Assembly: GCA_018716365.1 (NCBI GenBank)
Contig: DVKA01000297.1
Coordinates: forward strand, 1-13,753
Length of the DNA: 13,753 bases
Origin: Candidatus Caccocola faecipullorum
GTDB lineage: Bacteria; Synergistota; Synergistia; Synergistales; Synergistaceae
Direction of reading: 5' to 3'
Each line of letters begins with the position of its first letter. Position 1 is the stretch's first letter. The position numbers and the translations under genes were made by a program. Below the pieces are notes generated by a model. The model made no database searches and had not been told where the DNA came from. It saw only the letters and a list, made by a program, of their open reading frames with translations. Below are positions 7,483-13,753 of the stretch, piece by piece.

Positions 7483-8403
7483 ATGGCCTGTACGGAGCTT
7501 TTTCAGGGATTTTATAAAATCAATCTCCCGATACCGCGCGGCGGTTTCGAGTCGTTTCTCGACGGCTGGCTCATCATGGACGAAGAGCGTGCGCAGAACA
7601 TCCTCGTTGAGACGGGGCCGGCGAGCGCGTCGCCGGAGCTTTTCCGCCGCCTTGAAGAGCTTGGGGACCCCAGGATAGACTATCTCATCTACACGCATAT
7701 ACATCTCGACCACGCTGGCGGAGCGGGACATTTTATCAGGCGTCACCCTTATACGAAGGTGCTCGCGCCCTCTAAGGGGCGTCCGCATCTCGTTGACCCG
7801 TCGAAGCTCATCGCGGGAAGCCGGACGTCGCTCGGAAGTTTGTGCGACGTCTACGGAGAGCCGCTGCCCGTCCCCGCAGAGAATATGCTTGGAGACGGCG
7901 ATGAAATTCCCGGCCTGTCCGTCATCGACACGCCGGGCCATGCGCCGCACCACAGCTCGTATATCTACGAGCTTGGCGGACGCAGGATACTTTTTGCGGG
8001 CGAGGCGGCGGGCTGCTGGTTCCGCCTCGACGACGGCAGTTATTTCACGCGTCCTGCGACGCCGCATAAATTCTATTACGATACTGCGATGGCTTCGCTT
8101 GAAAAGTTGCTTGCGCTGAAGGATGTCGATATAGTATGCTTCCCGCACTCCGGCTGGCTGACGGATTATCTCGCGGCTTTCGAACGCGCGAAAAAACAGA
8201 TGGAGCTGTGGCTTGAGATTTTGTCTCAGCTTCCGCCGGAGGCCGGACGCGACGATGCGGTCGCAGAACTTTTGCAAAAAGACCCTGTGATGGACAAACT
8301 GAAAAAACTGCCCGAGAATGTCAGAAAAAGAGAACTGTTCTTCATCGGACAGTCTGCGAACGGCTATCTCGGCTGGATAAGAAGGGCCGCGCCGGCGCGG
8401 TAA
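7483..8403 (+). CDS. MBL-fold metallo-hydrolase (glyoxalase II-like)
   Basis: This 306-residue protein is a metallo-beta-lactamase-fold hydrolase unrelated in detail to the one at 141-995. The metal motif is T-H72-I-H74-L-D76-H77-AGG, followed by the third ligand H153 in DTPGHAPHH and H222 in CFPHSGW. The bridging aspartate position, expected in the block after FAG, is occupied by E174 (FAGEAAG). The N-terminus (GFYKINLPIP, then a strand ending ILVETGPA) matches the glyoxalase II/L-ascorbate-6-P-lactonase-like group. The C-terminal 100 residues are mostly helical. A GGAAGGGA ribosome site lies about 9 nt before ATG 7483. The gene is 15 bp upstream of the symporter and so is probably co-transcribed with it, which hints at hydrolysis of an imported or amino-acid-derived compound; that link is inferred. 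It is cytoplasmic, and the specific substrate is unknown. Confidence 0.88.
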   Translation: MACTELFQGFYKINLPIPRGGFESFLDGWLIMDEERAQNILVETGPASASPELFRRLEELGDPRIDYLIYTHIHLDHAGGAGHFIRRHPYTKVLAPSKGRPHLVDPSKLIAGSRTSLGSLCDVYGEPLPVPAENMLGDGDEIPGLSVIDTPGHAPHHSSYIYELGGRRILFAGEAAGCWFRLDDGSYFTRPATPHKFYYDTAMASLEKLLALKDVDIVCFPHSGWLTDYLAAFERAKKQMELWLEILSQLPPEAGRDDAVAELLQKDPVMDKLKKLPENVRKRELFFIGQSANGYLGWIRRAAPAR

Positions 8404-8418
8404 ACTGCGAAGGGACTG

Positions 8419-9765
8419 GTGCATTTGGAAAAAGATAAAAATTTCGGCGGCATTGAGAGCCGCGACCAGTGGGGGAGCCGCTGGGGATTCATCATCGCCT
8501 GCGTCGGCTCGGCGGTCGGAATGGCGAACGTCTGGGCCTTCCCCTACCGCGCCGCAAGATACGGCGGCTCGTCGTACCTCATACCCTATATAATCTGCGT
8601 CGTCGTGCTCGGCTGCACCGGCGTCGTCTCCGAGATAGCCTTCGGGCGCTGGGGGCGCAGCGGCCCTTACGCGACCTTCCGCAAGGCGCTCACGGAGCGC
8701 GGCAAGCCTTTGAAAAATATCGGCCTTATCCCCGTTATCGGCTCCTTCGCCATGGCGACCGGCTACGCGATAATCATGGGCTGGGTGCTGCGCTATCTCT
8801 GGGGCTCGCTTTCTGGCGCGATGTTCGCGGCGGAGGACGTAGGCGCGTACTTCGGCTCGATATGCGGGGATTTCGGCAGTTTCGGCTGGCATATGCTCGC
8901 GCTAGCGATGGGCTTCGCAATGGCGACTGCCGGAATTTCCAAGAGCATCGAACGCGTCTGCAAGGTCATGATGCCGCTCTTCTACGTCATGTTCATATAC
9001 ATGGCTGTGCGCGTCGCAATGATGCCGGGCGCGTCAGAGGGGTACAAGTACCTTTTCATTCTCCCAGACGCGAAGCACCTGCTGAACCCCGAGACGTGGA
9101 TTTTTGCGCTCGGGCAGGCTTTCTTCTCGCTCTCGCTCGCGGGCAACGGGACGATCGTCTACGGCTCTTACCTAGATAAGAAGGAAAATGTGCTATTCTG
9201 CTCTATGAACATAGCGGTCTTCGACACGCTTGCGGCCATGCTCGCCGCGATAGTCGTCATTCCAGCCGTCTTCGCATTCGGCCTCGACCCTGCCTCCGGG
9301 CCGCCGCTAATGTTCATAACGCTGCCGATGATTTTCCGCGAGATGACGGGCGGCGCGATGTTTGCGATAATCTTCTTCGCGGCGATACTTTTCGCCGCCG
9401 CTACCTCGCTCGTGAACCTTTTTGAAACCCCGATAGAGATGATACAGGAGCGCTTCGGCTTCTCACGCCCCCTCTCCGTCGGCCTCGTCATAACGGCGGC
9501 CGCGCTCTGCGGCGTCTTCCTTGAAAACGGGAACGTCATCGGCGAATGGATGGACGTCGTCTCGATTTACGTCTGCCCCGTCGGCGCGTTCATCGCGGCA
9601 TTTATCTTTTACTGGATCATGGGGCCGAGCTTCGCGCGCGAACAGATTGGGCTCGGCAGGAACGGGAGCATTCCGGCGTGGATTATGCCGCTCGGCAAAT
9701 ACCTGTACTGCGGCATAGCCCTGCTGGTGCTGGCGCTCGGAATAATGCTCGGCGGCATAGGTTAA
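8419..9765 (+). CDS. sodium-dependent amino-acid symporter, SNF/NSS family
   Basis: This is a 448-residue integral membrane protein of the neurotransmitter:sodium symporter family (LeuT/MhsT/Tyt1 type), which imports an amino acid or related compound with Na+. The TM1 signature G30-S-A32-V-G34-M-A-N37, followed by VWAFPY, contains the equivalents of the LeuT Na1 ligands A22 and N27 and the unwound substrate site. The rest shows about ten further hydrophobic segments, including NPETWIFALGQAFFSLSLAGNG (the TM6 region) and the TM8-like FAAATSLVNLFE. The length agrees with the 11-TM bacterial members such as MhsT. The start is GTG 8419 or, with better spacing from AAGGGA (8410-8415), TTG 8425; both give a short hydrophilic N-tail. 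The preceding hydrolase ends 15 bp upstream and the ferritin/VIT1 gene begins 22 bp downstream. The substrate cannot be read directly; a hydrophobic or aromatic amino acid is usual for the bacterial clade. Confidence 0.93.
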   Translation: MHLEKDKNFGGIESRDQWGSRWGFIIACVGSAVGMANVWAFPYRAARYGGSSYLIPYIICVVVLGCTGVVSEIAFGRWGRSGPYATFRKALTERGKPLKNIGLIPVIGSFAMATGYAIIMGWVLRYLWGSLSGAMFAAEDVGAYFGSICGDFGSFGWHMLALAMGFAMATAGISKSIERVCKVMMPLFYVMFIYMAVRVAMMPGASEGYKYLFILPDAKHLLNPETWIFALGQAFFSLSLAGNGTIVYGSYLDKKENVLFCSMNIAVFDTLAAMLAAIVVIPAVFAFGLDPASGPPLMFITLPMIFREMTGGAMFAIIFFAAILFAAATSLVNLFETPIEMIQERFGFSRPLSVGLVITAAALCGVFLENGNVIGEWMDVVSIYVCPVGAFIAAFIFYWIMGPSFAREQIGLGRNGSIPAWIMPLGKYLYCGIALLVLALGIMLGGIG

Positions 9766-9787
9766 GAAACGGGAGGAATTTTACACC

Positions 9788-10651
9788 ATGAACGAACAAT
9801 CGCTCGCCGCGATAAAGGCGATGCAGCTCGGCGAAATAACGGAGCATGTGATATACGGCTACATGGCGCGCCGTGTACCCGGCGAAAACGGCAGGACGCT
9901 CGCGCGCATAGCGGCTGAAGAGAAGAAGCACGCGGAGATATGGAGCGGCTTCACCGGAGAGATGCCTAAGCCGAACTGGCTTAAAATCACGCTATACAGG
10001 ATATGCGGCGTTATATTCGGCCTCACATTCGTCATAAACATGATGGAGACCGGCGAACAGAAGGCGCAGGCCGAGTATGCTAAAATCGCGGAGGCGGCGC
10101 CTGTCGCGCTCGAGATATTCAGGCAGGAAGAGGAGCACGAGCAGGCGCTCATCGCCATGATCGACGACGAACGGCTTCAGTACATCAGTTCGATGGTGCT
10201 CGGCATCAACGACGCGCTCGTCGAGCTGACGGGCGCGCTCGCGGGCTTCACCTTCGCGCTCGGCGACTCGGCGATAATCTGCATGGCGGGCTTCATAACG
10301 GGTAGCGCGGCCACTCTGTCGATGGCGGCTTCGGAATATCTTTCGAAGAAGAACGACCCGTCGGAAAAACAGCCGCTGAAAGCCGCCGTCTACACCGGCC
10401 TCGCATATATGTTCGCCGTCTGTATGCTGCTCGCGCCCTTCGCGCTGATTTCGTCGCCGCTGCTCGCGCTCGGCGGCTGCCTGCTCTCCGCGGCCTTCGT
10501 CATATTCCTCTTCACCTTCTACGTCTCAGTGGTGCGCAAGGAGCCGTTTGCTCCGGCCTTCCGCGAGATGGTATTCATCAGCTTCGGCGTCGCCGCCGTC
10601 TCCTTCATAATAGGCTGGGGCGCGCAAAGGGTGTTGGGGATTTCGCTGTAA
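9788..10651 (+). CDS. ferritin-like domain plus VIT1/CCC1 membrane protein (MbfA/Erv-like)
   Basis: This 287-residue protein fuses a rubrerythrin/ferritin-like four-helix domain (about residues 1-130) to a VIT1/CCC1 membrane domain (about 131-287). Probable diiron ligands in the first domain are E16/E19, E45-xx-H48, E87/E90 and E114-xx-H117. The membrane part has GINDALVELTGALAG (139-153) and TGSAATLSMAASEYLSKK, the hallmark of VIT1/CCC1 iron/manganese transporters, with about five hydrophobic segments. The architecture matches MbfA/Erv proteins, which in alphaproteobacteria export iron and limit iron-dependent oxidative stress. Here it is likely an inner-membrane Fe(II)/Mn(II) transporter with the ferritin domain in the cytoplasm. 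GGGAGG lies about 11 nt before ATG 9788, a rather long spacing. It is the third gene of the compact unit beginning at 7483. No iron-regulator box is visible immediately upstream, as expected for an internal operon gene. Confidence 0.9.
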   Translation: MNEQSLAAIKAMQLGEITEHVIYGYMARRVPGENGRTLARIAAEEKKHAEIWSGFTGEMPKPNWLKITLYRICGVIFGLTFVINMMETGEQKAQAEYAKIAEAAPVALEIFRQEEEHEQALIAMIDDERLQYISSMVLGINDALVELTGALAGFTFALGDSAIICMAGFITGSAATLSMAASEYLSKKNDPSEKQPLKAAVYTGLAYMFAVCMLLAPFALISSPLLALGGCLLSAAFVIFLFTFYVSVVRKEPFAPAFREMVFISFGVAAVSFIIGWGAQRVLGISL

Positions 10652-10702
10652 AATCCACGCGGCGAAGATTAAGGGAAAACAGCAAAAACCAGAGCTCTGT
10701 GT

Positions 10703-11350
10703 GTGAACAGCGCAATGCTTGCAATTCAAGATATAACGCTGACGTGGGGCAAGGACGAACGCGGCGGGCAATACGCCGAATCGCGCGCATCCTTTCCCAG
10801 TGCATATGCAGAAGAGGCCGTCACGGCACGATGCGAAGCCGTTGTGTTCAGGCGTAGCTATTTTCAGGACGGCAATGCAGTAATAAGCGCCGCTCAGCGG
10901 CTGCGCATATGCGGCATATTAAACGGGGAACAGCTCGAAGAACGCATTCGATGGATGAGCCAGCGGCGCGCAAGCACATACGTGTCGCTCGCTGATATAG
11001 ATGTAACAGGACTGACCGCAGAACGTTCCGACTGTTGTTGTGAGGTTGGCTTCTTCTATGACGCTGGGCGCTGCGGAATGCCTTTCCGGCGCGGCTCAAA
11101 CAAAAATTATAATAATCCAAAGTCTCAGCTGTACCGCAAGAACGTTTTGAACGAACGTGCATTCGTGTTATCCGACGGACAGTACGGGCGGATAATATGG
11201 AACGAACGCCTGAGCGACGCAGACACGGGCGAGTGGTTCTACCGGCTTCATATTTATAATCTGTTTAACGCCGCAGGTGCATTCAACGGAACGGAATTCG
11301 TCGCTCGCGCGCCGGACTTTCTGTATGAACAGACGGCGGCGCTGTATTGA
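10703..11350 (+). CDS. hypothetical protein of unknown family, 215 residues
   Basis: I do not recognise this protein. The ORF is complete at its C-terminus and lies just before a strong terminator, with an in-frame stop at 10670 upstream. The start is uncertain: GTG 10703 and ATG 10715 are both possible, and neither has a convincing ribosome site. It has no signal peptide and no membrane segment, and is rich in Arg, aromatic residues and polar strand-like stretches (TYVSLADIDVTG, CEVGFFYDAG, GRIIWNERL, WFYRLHIYNLFN), suggesting a mostly beta fold. A Cys triplet in SDCCCEV and another Cys in GRCGMP lie mid-protein. Base composition is visibly less GC-rich than the neighbours, especially around 11095-11160, which suggests a transferred or fast-evolving gene. 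It follows the ferritin/VIT1 gene by 51 bp without a terminator between them, so read-through expression is possible. It could also be a decaying or lineage-specific gene. Confidence 0.6.
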   Translation: MNSAMLAIQDITLTWGKDERGGQYAESRASFPSAYAEEAVTARCEAVVFRRSYFQDGNAVISAAQRLRICGILNGEQLEERIRWMSQRRASTYVSLADIDVTGLTAERSDCCCEVGFFYDAGRCGMPFRRGSNKNYNNPKSQLYRKNVLNERAFVLSDGQYGRIIWNERLSDADTGEWFYRLHIYNLFNAAGAFNGTEFVARAPDFLYEQTAALY

Positions 11351-11368
11351 CTGGGAACTGCACAATAA

Positions 11369-11399
11369 AAAAATCCCCCGCGCGAAGCGGGGGATTTTT
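11369..11399. terminator. perfect bidirectional intrinsic terminator
   Basis: A 13-bp stem (11369-11381 with 11387-11399) with the 5-nt loop GCGAA is flanked by A5 on one side and T5 on the other, so it ends transcription on both strands. It separates the orphan ORF (plus) from the convergent nfnB (minus, stop at 11422). Confidence 0.95.
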
Positions 11400-11421
11400 C
11401 GTATGTTCTGCCGTTCGTTGA

Positions 11422-12834
11422 TTACTTCGCGGCTTTCTTCTCGGTGATGTACTTGTCGATCGCAACGGCGGCCTCTTTGCCCGCGCCCATCGCAAGGATG
11501 ACCGTGGCTGCGCCGGTTACGATGTCTCCGCCCGCGAATACGCCGGGGACGGAAGTCGCGCCGGTCACGGGGTCGGCCTCGATGTAGCCCCACTTGTTGA
11601 GCTTCATCTCGGGGAAGGTGGAGAGAAGGACCTTGTTCGAGCCCTGTCCGATCGCTTCGATGGCGCAGTCGGCTTCGATGAAGAACTCGCTGCCCTCGAC
11701 GGGGACGGGGCGGCGGCGGCCGGAAGCGTCGGGCTCGCCGAGTTCCATCTTGATGCACTTGACGCCTTTGAGAGCGCCGTTGCCGTCGTCGACGTACTCG
11801 GTCGGGTTCGTCAGCCAGTTGAAGATGATGCCCTCTTCAACTGCGTGGTGGTACTCTTCGATACGCGCGGGAAGCTCCGCGAGCGAGCGGCGGTAGACGA
11901 CCGTCACTTCCTCGGCGCCGAGGCGCTTCGCGGAACGGGCGGCGTCCATAGCGACGTTACCGCCGCCGATGACGACGACTTTGTGGGCCTTCTTAGCCGG
12001 CGTGTCGAATTTCGGGAATTCGTAGCCGTGCATGAGGTTGATGCGCGTGAGGTACTCGGAGGCGGAGTAGACGCCGTTGAGCGTCGTTCCGGGAACGCCC
12101 TGGAAGTGCGGCGCGCCGGCTCCGACGGCGATGTAGCAGGCGTCGTATTCCTTCATTATCTCCTGCATCGTGATCGTCTTGCCGACGACTACGTTGGTCT
12201 CGATGTCGACGCCGAGCTTCTGCATAGCTTCAATTTCCATCTTGACGATTTTCTTCGGGAGACGGAACTCGGGAATACCGTAGATAAGGACTCCACCGGC
12301 GGCGTGGAGAGCTTCGAATATCTTGACTTCGTAGCCCATCTTCGCAAGGTCGCCAGCGACGGTGAGGCTCGACGGGCCGGAGCCGACGACGGCTACCTTG
12401 CCCTTCTTCTCGCCCTCGTAGGGCTTCGGCTCCATGTTCTCCTGCGCGTACTTCCAGTCGGCGACGAGGCGTTCGAGCTTGCCTATCGCAACGGGCTCGA
12501 AGTCTTTCATCTTACCGACGGTGCACTTGCCTTCGCACTGCGACTCCTGCGGGCAGACGCGGCCGCAGACTGCGGGGAGGTTGGTGTACTGATCCATGAC
12601 TGCGGCGGCTCCGGCCATGTCGCCATCCTTGATGCACTTTATGAAGGCGGGGATGTCTATCTTGACGGGGCATCCGGCGACGCATGGCTTCGTCTTGCAC
12701 TGGAGGCAGCGGCCCGCTTCGGTCATGCCTTCCTCAAGAGTGTAGCCGAGGCAGACCTCGCCGAAATTGCTCTTGCGGACTTCGGGATCCTGTTCCTTAA
12801 TGGGGGTCTTCCACTTCGAGAATGTTACAGCCAT
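11422..12834 (-). CDS. nfnB: NfnB/GltD-like large subunit of NADH-dependent reduced ferredoxin:NADP+ oxidoreductase
   Basis: This 470-residue flavoprotein belongs to the family usually named 'NADPH-dependent glutamate synthase, homotetrameric (gltA)' or NfnB/SudA. The N-terminal alpha-helical ferredoxin-like domain binds two [4Fe-4S] clusters: C43-x2-C46-x4-C51-x3-C55 and C90-x3-C94-x5-C100-x3-C104. An FAD site follows (VAVVGSGPSS, G151-S-G153), then FRLPKKIVKMEIE and the NADPH site VVVIGGGNVAMDAARSA. The C-terminal GVFAGGDIVTGAATVILAMGAG completes the FAD fold. Because it is preceded by and overlaps (10 bp) the NfnA/PyrK-like subunit, the NfnAB reading is preferred: flavin-based electron bifurcation coupling NADPH to NAD+ and ferredoxin. 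A stand-alone glutamate synthase beta-type activity or sulfide dehydrogenase remains possible. ATG 12834 has AGGTGAAG upstream within nfnA. The N-terminal sequence MAVTFSKWKTPIKEQ is family-typical. Confidence 0.92.
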   Translation of the reverse strand: MAVTFSKWKTPIKEQDPEVRKSNFGEVCLGYTLEEGMTEAGRCLQCKTKPCVAGCPVKIDIPAFIKCIKDGDMAGAAAVMDQYTNLPAVCGRVCPQESQCEGKCTVGKMKDFEPVAIGKLERLVADWKYAQENMEPKPYEGEKKGKVAVVGSGPSSLTVAGDLAKMGYEVKIFEALHAAGGVLIYGIPEFRLPKKIVKMEIEAMQKLGVDIETNVVVGKTITMQEIMKEYDACYIAVGAGAPHFQGVPGTTLNGVYSASEYLTRINLMHGYEFPKFDTPAKKAHKVVVIGGGNVAMDAARSAKRLGAEEVTVVYRRSLAELPARIEEYHHAVEEGIIFNWLTNPTEYVDDGNGALKGVKCIKMELGEPDASGRRRPVPVEGSEFFIEADCAIEAIGQGSNKVLLSTFPEMKLNKWGYIEADPVTGATSVPGVFAGGDIVTGAATVILAMGAGKEAAVAIDKYITEKKAAK

Positions 12835-13670
12835 GTCTCTTCACCTACTTCTTCTATGTACTTGTCCATCGAAATCTTTTCTTCGTCCTTGTACTGGCGC
12901 ATACGGCTCATGAACTCGTCCCAGTTGACCTTGTGTCCGTCGAACTCGGGGCCGTCGACGCAGGCGAAGAATATCTTGCCGTCGACCGTGACGCGGCAGC
13001 AGCCGCACATTCCGGTGCCGTCGACCATGAGCGGGTTGAGCGATACCCAGATCGGGAGGCCGAGCTCCTTCGCAGCCTTCGTGCCGAACTTCATCATTAT
13101 GGACGGCCCGATGCACCAGCAGCGGTCGATCTTCTCGCCGCGCTCGACGACCATCTTCATCGCGTCGGTGACGACGCCCTTCATGCCTTCCGAACCGTCG
13201 TCGGTAGTGACGATGAGCTCGTCGGAGTACTTCGCGCACTCGTCCTTCATGACGACGAGGCTCGACGTGCGTCCGCCGAGGATCGTGATGACCTTGTTGC
13301 CCTGCTGCTTGAGGGCTTTGATGATCGGGTAGAGGGCCGCGATGCCGACGCCGCCGCCGACCATGAGGACCGTGCCGTATTTCTCGACTTCGCTGGGCGT
13401 GCCGAGCGGGCCGGAAATGTCGAGGATTGCGTCGCCGGGTTCGAGACGCGACAGAGCCGCGGTCGTCTTGCCTACGACCTGGAAGACGAGGCGGATCTGG
13501 CCTTTCTCTTCGTCGTGGTCGGCGATGGTGAGAGGAATTCTCTCGCCGCCGTCGTAGACGCGCAGGACTACGAACTGTCCGGCCTTTGCATGGCTGGCGA
13601 TGCGCGGAGCTTCGACCCACATATCGAACTCTTTAGGCGCGATCTTCTGTTTTGACACTATTTTGAACAT
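12825..13670 (-). CDS. nfnA: NfnA small subunit (ferredoxin-NADP+ reductase/PyrK-like)
   Basis: This 281-residue protein has the ferredoxin-NADP reductase fold: an FAD-binding barrel with the R-I-P-L-T-I motif (about residue 44), a NAD(H)-binding domain with MVGGGVGIAALYPI, and a C-terminal [2Fe-2S] block DGTGMCGCC. In the Thermotoga NfnAB structure, as I recall it, the small subunit's [2Fe-2S] cluster is held by one Asp and three Cys; here D217, C222, C225 and C237 have the same spacing. An additional C224 replaces the usual small residue. With NfnB it forms the cytoplasmic bifurcating transhydrogenase. The ATG at 13670 is 5 nt after the perfect ribosome site AAGGAGGT (complement at 13676-13683). 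It is the first gene of the operon, its stop (12825-12827) overlapping the nfnB start by 10 bp (ACATGGCTGTAAC). Upstream, 13684-13753 is AT-rich with a possible -10 GATAAT but no convincing -35. Confidence 0.92.
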   Translation of the reverse strand: MFKIVSKQKIAPKEFDMWVEAPRIASHAKAGQFVVLRVYDGGERIPLTIADHDEEKGQIRLVFQVVGKTTAALSRLEPGDAILDISGPLGTPSEVEKYGTVLMVGGGVGIAALYPIIKALKQQGNKVITILGGRTSSLVVMKDECAKYSDELIVTTDDGSEGMKGVVTDAMKMVVERGEKIDRCWCIGPSIMMKFGTKAAKELGLPIWVSLNPLMVDGTGMCGCCRVTVDGKIFFACVDGPEFDGHKVNWDEFMSRMRQYKDEEKISMDKYIEEVGEETWL

Positions 13671-13753
13671 GACGTACCTCCTTAAGAGTGTAAGAGCAAA
13701 TTTCTCACGATTATCCCCATTTTCACAAACTGCATATAAATGTAGCGCAATTC

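Noticed and set aside
11845..13332. A 495-codon plus-strand open frame antisense to nfnB and nfnA
   Set aside because: Both minus-strand genes have complete cofactor motifs. The antisense translation is a low-complexity Val/Asp/Arg/Leu-rich shadow with no ribosome site.
13684..13753. Rex-like redox-regulator site (minus strand TTGTGAAAAT) upstream of nfnA
   Set aside because: Only one half-site is present; the matching inverted half TTCACAA is absent at the required spacing.

Overview
The window reads as one stretch of chromosome from a GC-rich, anaerobic, double-membraned bacterium. The evidence is a secreted OmpH/Skp-family protein (so a periplasm and outer membrane), a type III glutamine synthetase (GlnN), an electron-bifurcating NfnAB-type ferredoxin:NADP oxidoreductase, a YgiQ-type radical-SAM protein and a bacterial Na+:amino-acid symporter. 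That mix fits an amino-acid-fermenting member of the Synergistota (for example a Cloacibacillus/Synergistes relative). This is inferred from gene content only, and no marker gene is present to prove it. I see no rRNA, tRNA, CRISPR array, insertion sequence, integrase or att site.

Layout. Bases 1-140 hold no supportable gene. Bases 141-1717 (minus) carry a two-gene unit: a YgjP/DUF45 zinc metallopeptidase followed 8 bp later by an MBL-fold hydrolase, driven by a good sigma70-type promoter at 1727-1756. Bases 1787-4233 (plus) carry the YgiQ-family radical-SAM protein, then the OmpH/Skp-like periplasmic protein with its own promoter and a strong terminator. An AT-rich regulatory island (4260-4400) follows, containing a long imperfect inverted repeat and a near-consensus promoter for glnN (4431-6518), which ends in a 14-bp-stem terminator. 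Bases 6603-7335 (minus) carry a flavin reductase that probably starts at a CTG codon, translationally coupled to a 51-residue CxxC-CxxC zinc-ribbon protein. Bases 7483-10651 (plus) form a compact unit: a second MBL-fold hydrolase, an SNF/NSS symporter and a ferritin-like/VIT1 membrane protein. It is followed by an unrecognised, less GC-rich ORF (10703-11350). A perfect bidirectional terminator (11369-11399) separates this from the convergent nfnA-nfnB operon (11422-13670, minus).

How the genes work together. Two themes can be supported: nitrogen assimilation and amino-acid handling (GlnN, symporter), and anaerobic redox balance (NfnAB linking NADH, ferredoxin and NADPH pools; flavin reductase). 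The ferritin/VIT1 protein adds iron handling. There is no evidence of a single dedicated multi-gene novel system. The best candidates for something undescribed are the orphan ORF at 10703-11350, the coupled zinc-ribbon microprotein at 6603-6758, the CTG start of the flavin reductase and the inverted-repeat island upstream of glnN.
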